Below are positions 35,001 to 37,010 of a stretch of DNA of 37,010 bases, one piece after another. The position numbers were made by a program, and so were the translations under genes. The notes below the pieces were generated by a model. It had not been told where the DNA came from, ran no database searches, and saw only the letters and a list, made by a program, of their open reading frames with translations. The stretch is from AAA164-E04 sp964342825. Lineage in GTDB: Bacteria; Verrucomicrobiota; Verrucomicrobiia; Limisphaerales; AAA164-E04. How positions within the stretch are numbered: the first letter of the stretch is position 1; each line of letters opens with the position of its first letter. The stretch covers positions 1-37,010 of the forward strand of contig CAYFHO010000059.1 of assembly GCA_964342825.1 (NCBI GenBank), in the 5' to 3' direction.

Positions 35001-36163
35001 ATCGCAAGATTCGGTATGATGTATACAGGTGAAAGTGGTTTTTCTTTGGAATCATCAGGAGAAGGAGTCTGTGATTTGACCAAGGTACCGGAGGCTAGGA
35101 ACGCATGGGCCTTGTATAAAGCGTGGGCAACGAGGTGAAAGAAAGCCAGCGCAAAAGCACCCAGACCACACTGCAGCATCATGAAACCCATTTGCGCAAT
35201 GGTGGAATAAGCGAGACTGCGCTTAATGCTTGTTTGAGTCAGCATTACAACCGAACCAAAAATGGCCGTAATGGCACCCACGATGGCAAGACCATAAAGG
35301 GCAGTAGGTGCTTCAACCAGCAAGGGGCTGAATCGAATGATCAAAAAGCCTCCGGCATTGATGATCCCGGCGTGCATGAGTGCAGAGACGGGTGTGGGTG
35401 TTTCCATGGTGTCCGGCAACCAACTATGGAACGGAAACTGTGCCGATTTCATGACGGCAGCGGACACAACCAACCACCCTAAAATGGAGATCCCCAGTGG
35501 ATGAATTCCATTTTCACTGGCATTGGCAGCCATGTCGAGTATCTGGCCAATATCCCAGGTTCCAAACAATTTCCAGCTCACAAACAAGGCAGCCCCCAGG
35601 CAAAGATCCCCCAGACGACTGATCACAAATTTTTTCCTCGCTGCTGCAATGGCACCGGGTCGTTCTGAGTAATAGGTCAGCAGTTGGTGCAAGCACAAAC
35701 TGGTGGATATCCAAGCGGCAACAAAGAGGAGTAAGTTGCCTGAAAGAGAAAGTATTTGAACGGAAGCTACCGTAAAGTGGAGCCAACCCGTGAATTGAGA
35801 TTGTTTTTCCTCACCGGCGAGGTATCGAATCGAATACTGGCTCACGACGTATCCCAGGAATGCGACCAGAGATGTCATGATGACCGAGATCAGATCAATA
35901 CGAATTCCGACCTGACTTGTGATTGAGTTCAGGTAGGTTAAACCCGCTTGACCTGTCCCGATGACAGTAAGCAATCCAATGAGTGAACTCACAAATCCAA
36001 CCAATGCGAGTTTTGAGGAAATTCCAGGATTCAAGCTGGAACCATCTTGACGTTTGAATGAAAAAAGCCAACCGGCCACCAGGTGTGAAACTGGTACCAG
36101 GAGGGTGATCAGTGCCAACCAAGGAAATGTTGCGTCTTGGTTCGAATGAATTGTTTGACTCAT
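32018..36163 (-). CDS. dabBA: Fused DabB-DabA inorganic carbon transporter (single-chain DAB complex)
   Basis: 1381 residues combining both subunits of a DAB system. Residues 1 to about 540 are a NuoL/ND5-like antiporter domain: many membrane helices, with K239 (AVMKSAQFPFHSWLPDTME) and H264 in the ALMHAG motif. About 555-1381 is a complete DabA (DUF2309/UPF0753) domain. Its zinc-site residues line up with the characterised DabA set: C898 and D900 (FCIDVRSEVF), H1062 (CGHES) and C1077 (LDCGACGGHSGE), and the His-Cys gap of 15 is identical to that in Halothiobacillus DabA. DAB complexes couple an ion gradient to one-way CO2 hydration, accumulating bicarbonate. They are usually two genes, so the in-frame fusion is unusual. 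ATG 36163 has GGAAG 7 bases upstream; the frame is open to 36235. The neighbour is a divergent LysR regulator; no RuBisCO or carboxysome gene is in view, so anaplerotic use is likely. Confidence 0.9.
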   Translation of the reverse strand: MSQTIHSNQDATFPWLALITLLVPVSHLVAGWLFSFKRQDGSSLNPGISSKLALVGFVSSLIGLLTVIGTGQAGLTYLNSITSQVGIRIDLISVIMTSLVAFLGYVVSQYSIRYLAGEEKQSQFTGWLHFTVASVQILSLSGNLLLFVAAWISTSLCLHQLLTYYSERPGAIAAARKKFVISRLGDLCLGAALFVSWKLFGTWDIGQILDMAANASENGIHPLGISILGWLVVSAAVMKSAQFPFHSWLPDTMETPTPVSALMHAGIINAGGFLIIRFSPLLVEAPTALYGLAIVGAITAIFGSVVMLTQTSIKRSLAYSTIAQMGFMMLQCGLGAFALAFFHLVAHALYKAHAFLASGTLVKSQTPSPDDSKEKPLSPVYIIPNLAIGFGLLFGLAYFFEISLTEAPALILLGSVFLMSWSYLVWNWWKDSRDTQVLFKGVGLGALVILTYFGLHSATSWTFENTLPSLAVDHSLATYALVGMIGLAMFATVWGQAFLSEWTQVSWVRKLYVHASRGFYIGNFGDRLTAFIYKDQYNATPNVAPKSVVHSVSFAASNPVQWNEEKLQPILNDISQKMAPLWSLSDFVAVNPFVGFSQKSFPETCEYFRHVAPGGIQMSAGYYKDKVLAGHITDSDIKQGMRRAIEFAHIIPQGYLDELSVETIVKDLEQVQQKTDTDMLESVSEASDKINYTRWNHAIVDMISDHCAAYFDEAQSSWKMPQRDKSLFQAWKENASIDKYPEILGLKGFRSQVAQMPDNAYDLIASTLHRLNIPEQASGVYLHRLAFSVRGWCGYLRSQSWHSSEEKNQHITDLVAIRLAYELGLSKHLESLGYGEFSPFIPYELLTSSKLIGKETTLLYVLQLSDEYSMEREFRAKLKSDDNLSNEKTTKDIQAIFCIDVRSEVFRRYLESTSRSIQTKGFAGFFGLPIKHQSLGEETTKSQCPVLLEPAHHVCDTHGDATQDHKLRTQSKHKKVIQSGWTSFKQSAISCFSFVETAGIAYVPSLIKNVLNIQSGSAKHSADISPSLAGISLKEQTEMAYGILKNTGLIDSLGKLVLLCGHESQTVNNPYKAGLDCGACGGHSGEVNARVAASILNSADVRARLLSDYEVKVPNGTWFLAGVHNTTTDEVSLKETKSVPTALKPLVQNLRSYLSLASDLTRQERSSRLDIANDGKPLSMELRDRANNWSEMRPEWGLAGNAGMIIAPRARTQKAGFAGKVFLHDYEYQQDEDSQVLELIMTAPMIVASWINLQYYASTANNASFGSGTKITHNVVGGIGVCCGNRGDLLTGLPLQSLHDGEKWMHHPLRLQVCIEAPTEKIESIIKKRQEVAQLVTNQWIHLYAIHSDGTLMRRMPSGQWVNDGAEKPVEKTTPQILQES

Positions 36164-36211
36164 TATTTCTTCCATCGGGAGACAAGATGCCGCAAACCCA
36201 GAAATTGGTCC

Positions 36212-36217
36212 AATATA
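36212..36217 (-). promoter_or_regulatory. Probable -10 element of dabBA
   Basis: AATATA on the plus strand reads TATATT on the minus strand, 49 bases upstream of the dabBA ATG. A good -35 is not visible in the expected place, where the LysR-type palindrome sits, as in activator-dependent promoters. Confidence 0.35.
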
Positions 36218-36231
36218 TGTTTTGCACTTAT

Positions 36232-36250
36232 TCATAGATTTAATCTATGA
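36232..36250. promoter_or_regulatory. LysR-type operator palindrome between dabBA and the divergent regulator
   Basis: TCATAGATT-T-AATCTATGA is a perfect inverted repeat with 9-base arms around a single central base. Its core TAGATTTAATCTA fits the T-N11-A consensus of LysR-type regulators. It lies 37-55 bases upstream of the regulator ATG and 69 bases upstream of dabBA, so the divergent LysR protein probably binds here to control both genes. Confidence 0.7.
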
Positions 36251-36286
36251 TTGAGTTGTTCGGAAAAAATTAAGCAAACCCAAATC

Positions 36287-37010
36287 ATGCTAAACTATCA
36301 TCATCTCCGATACTTTCTGGTTGTGGCACGTGAAGGCAGCGTAACCCGTGCGGCCGAACTGCTGAATGTCGCTCAAGCCTCCATCAGCATTCAGTTAAAG
36401 CAACTGGAAGACTACCTTGGCCAACCTCTCTTCTTAAGGCAGGGGCGTAACCTGGTGCTCTCCGAGGCTGGTCAAATGGCTCTTGATTATGCGGAACTGA
36501 TTTTTAGAACGGGCGATGAGTTGTTGGATGTTATCAAGCATCAGATTTCGCAAAAGAAGCAGATTGTTCGGGTAGGAGCCGTGGCTACCCTTTCACGTAA
36601 CTTCCAAATGCAATTGCTGCGCCCACTTTTTAAACGTGAAAAACTCGGTGTCTTTTTGCATTCGGGAAACATGAAAGACTTATTGGCAATGTTGGGTTCC
36701 CACCTTCTTGATTTGGTTCTCTCCAATTTACCGGCACATCGGGAACCGGATTTCCCCTGGTACTCTCACTTGATTGACACTCAACAGGTGAGCCTGATCG
36801 GTAAGTTTGATGAAATCGATGCCAAACAATTTAAATTCCCAAGAGACCTTGAATGTATTCCATTGATTCTACCGAGCCAGGACAGTAATTACCGATCCCT
36901 GTTCGATCTGGTGCTGGAAAAACACAAGATTACTCCTCTAATAGCTGCCGAGGTGGATGACATGGCGATGCTCAGGCTCCTTGCCATCGAAGGTGGAGGA
37001 TTGGCATTAG
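36287..37010 (+). CDS. LysR-family transcriptional regulator, NhaR-like (3' end beyond the window)
   Basis: The frame opens at ATG 36287 and stays open for 241 codons to the last base, so the end is missing (full members are about 290-300 residues). The N-terminal winged helix-turn-helix is clear: YHHLRYFLVVAREGSVTRAAELLNVAQASISIQLKQLEDYLGQPLFLRQGRNLVLSEAGQ (residues 4-63), followed by a linker helix and the substrate-binding-like effector domain starting VRVGAV. The effector part (DLVLSN, then an LP-x-x-x-S loop and DDMAMLRLLAIEGGG) recalls NhaR, the Na+-responsive activator of nhaA. Divergence from dabBA with a LysR box between them indicates that it regulates the inorganic-carbon transporter and itself. 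Confidence 0.85.
   Translation, partial: MLNYHHLRYFLVVAREGSVTRAAELLNVAQASISIQLKQLEDYLGQPLFLRQGRNLVLSEAGQMALDYAELIFRTGDELLDVIKHQISQKKQIVRVGAVATLSRNFQMQLLRPLFKREKLGVFLHSGNMKDLLAMLGSHLLDLVLSNLPAHREPDFPWYSHLIDTQQVSLIGKFDEIDAKQFKFPRDLECIPLILPSQDSNYRSLFDLVLEKHKITPLIAAEVDDMAMLRLLAIEGGGLAL

Noticed and set aside
32018..36163. Reading the NuoL-like half as a respiratory Complex I or Mrp antiporter subunit
   Set aside because: No nuo or mrp neighbours are present, and the same chain continues into a complete DabA domain, which identifies it as DabB-type.

Overview
The window looks like a chromosomal segment of a free-living, probably aquatic Verrucomicrobiota bacterium (PVC superphylum). The evidence is a DUF1559-like type IV pilin-type N-terminus, a giant dehydrogenase/HEAT/cytochrome c protein of the kind typical of Planctomycetes and Verrucomicrobia, an ECF sigma factor with a membrane and HEAT-like extension, a Tat-exported Gfo/Idh/MocA oxidoreductase, a sulfatase, and a protein whose C-terminus strongly resembles the chlamydial outer-membrane complex protein OmcB. 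No rRNA, tRNA or CRISPR array was seen. The taxonomic call is inference from gene content.

Layout. 168-3293 (+): an integron-type tyrosine recombinase whose end overlaps a KtrB/TrkH potassium channel, followed by its KtrA/TrkA regulatory subunit. 3308-6756 (-): a hendecad-repeat coiled-coil protein with a PD-(D/E)XK nuclease-like end, then exodeoxyribonuclease III, TatD nuclease and an SMP-30/gluconolactonase. 6855-11213 (+): a fumarylacetoacetate-hydrolase-family enzyme divergent from the lactonase (a likely sugar-acid pathway pair), a DUF481 outer-membrane protein, a DUF2959 lipoprotein, and the OmcB-like envelope protein, closed by a hairpin and a strong intrinsic terminator. 11498-16225 (+): a 1575-residue SGNH hydrolase / sorbosone-dehydrogenase-like / HEAT / cytochrome c protein. 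16226-16862 is a gene-poor gap with palindromes and one possible tiny ORF. 16863-21067 (+): an RND efflux adaptor and pump. 21074-22390 (-): an Idh-family oxidoreductase. 22574-23203 (+): a YceI lipoprotein. 23243-27995 (-): a compact four-gene operon (pilin-like protein, YetA/rhamnogalacturonan-lyase-like protein, YtkA/FixH-like lipoprotein, di-heme peroxidase) with a good sigma70-type promoter. 28151-31824 (+): the sigma/HEAT fusion and a sulfatase. 32018-36163 (-) with a divergent, truncated regulator at 36287-37010 (+): the most striking locus.

The right-end locus encodes one 1381-residue polypeptide in which a DabB-type (NuoL/ND5-like) membrane subunit is followed in frame by a complete DabA (DUF2309/UPF0753) subunit, retaining the Cys-Asp-His-Cys residues known to form the DabA zinc site. 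DAB complexes accumulate inorganic carbon by ion-gradient-driven, carbonic-anhydrase-like CO2 hydration and are usually encoded as two genes. A single-chain version, paired with a divergent NhaR-like LysR regulator and a perfect 9-bp-arm palindrome containing a T-N11-A LysR box in the shared promoter, is the best candidate for an unusual biological system here. The second is the OmcB-like protein, which suggests that an ancestor of the chlamydial disulfide-linked envelope component exists outside Chlamydiae.

Start sites were often moved downstream of the longest ORF where a signal peptide, Shine-Dalgarno sequence or promoter decided it; these choices are stated per gene.
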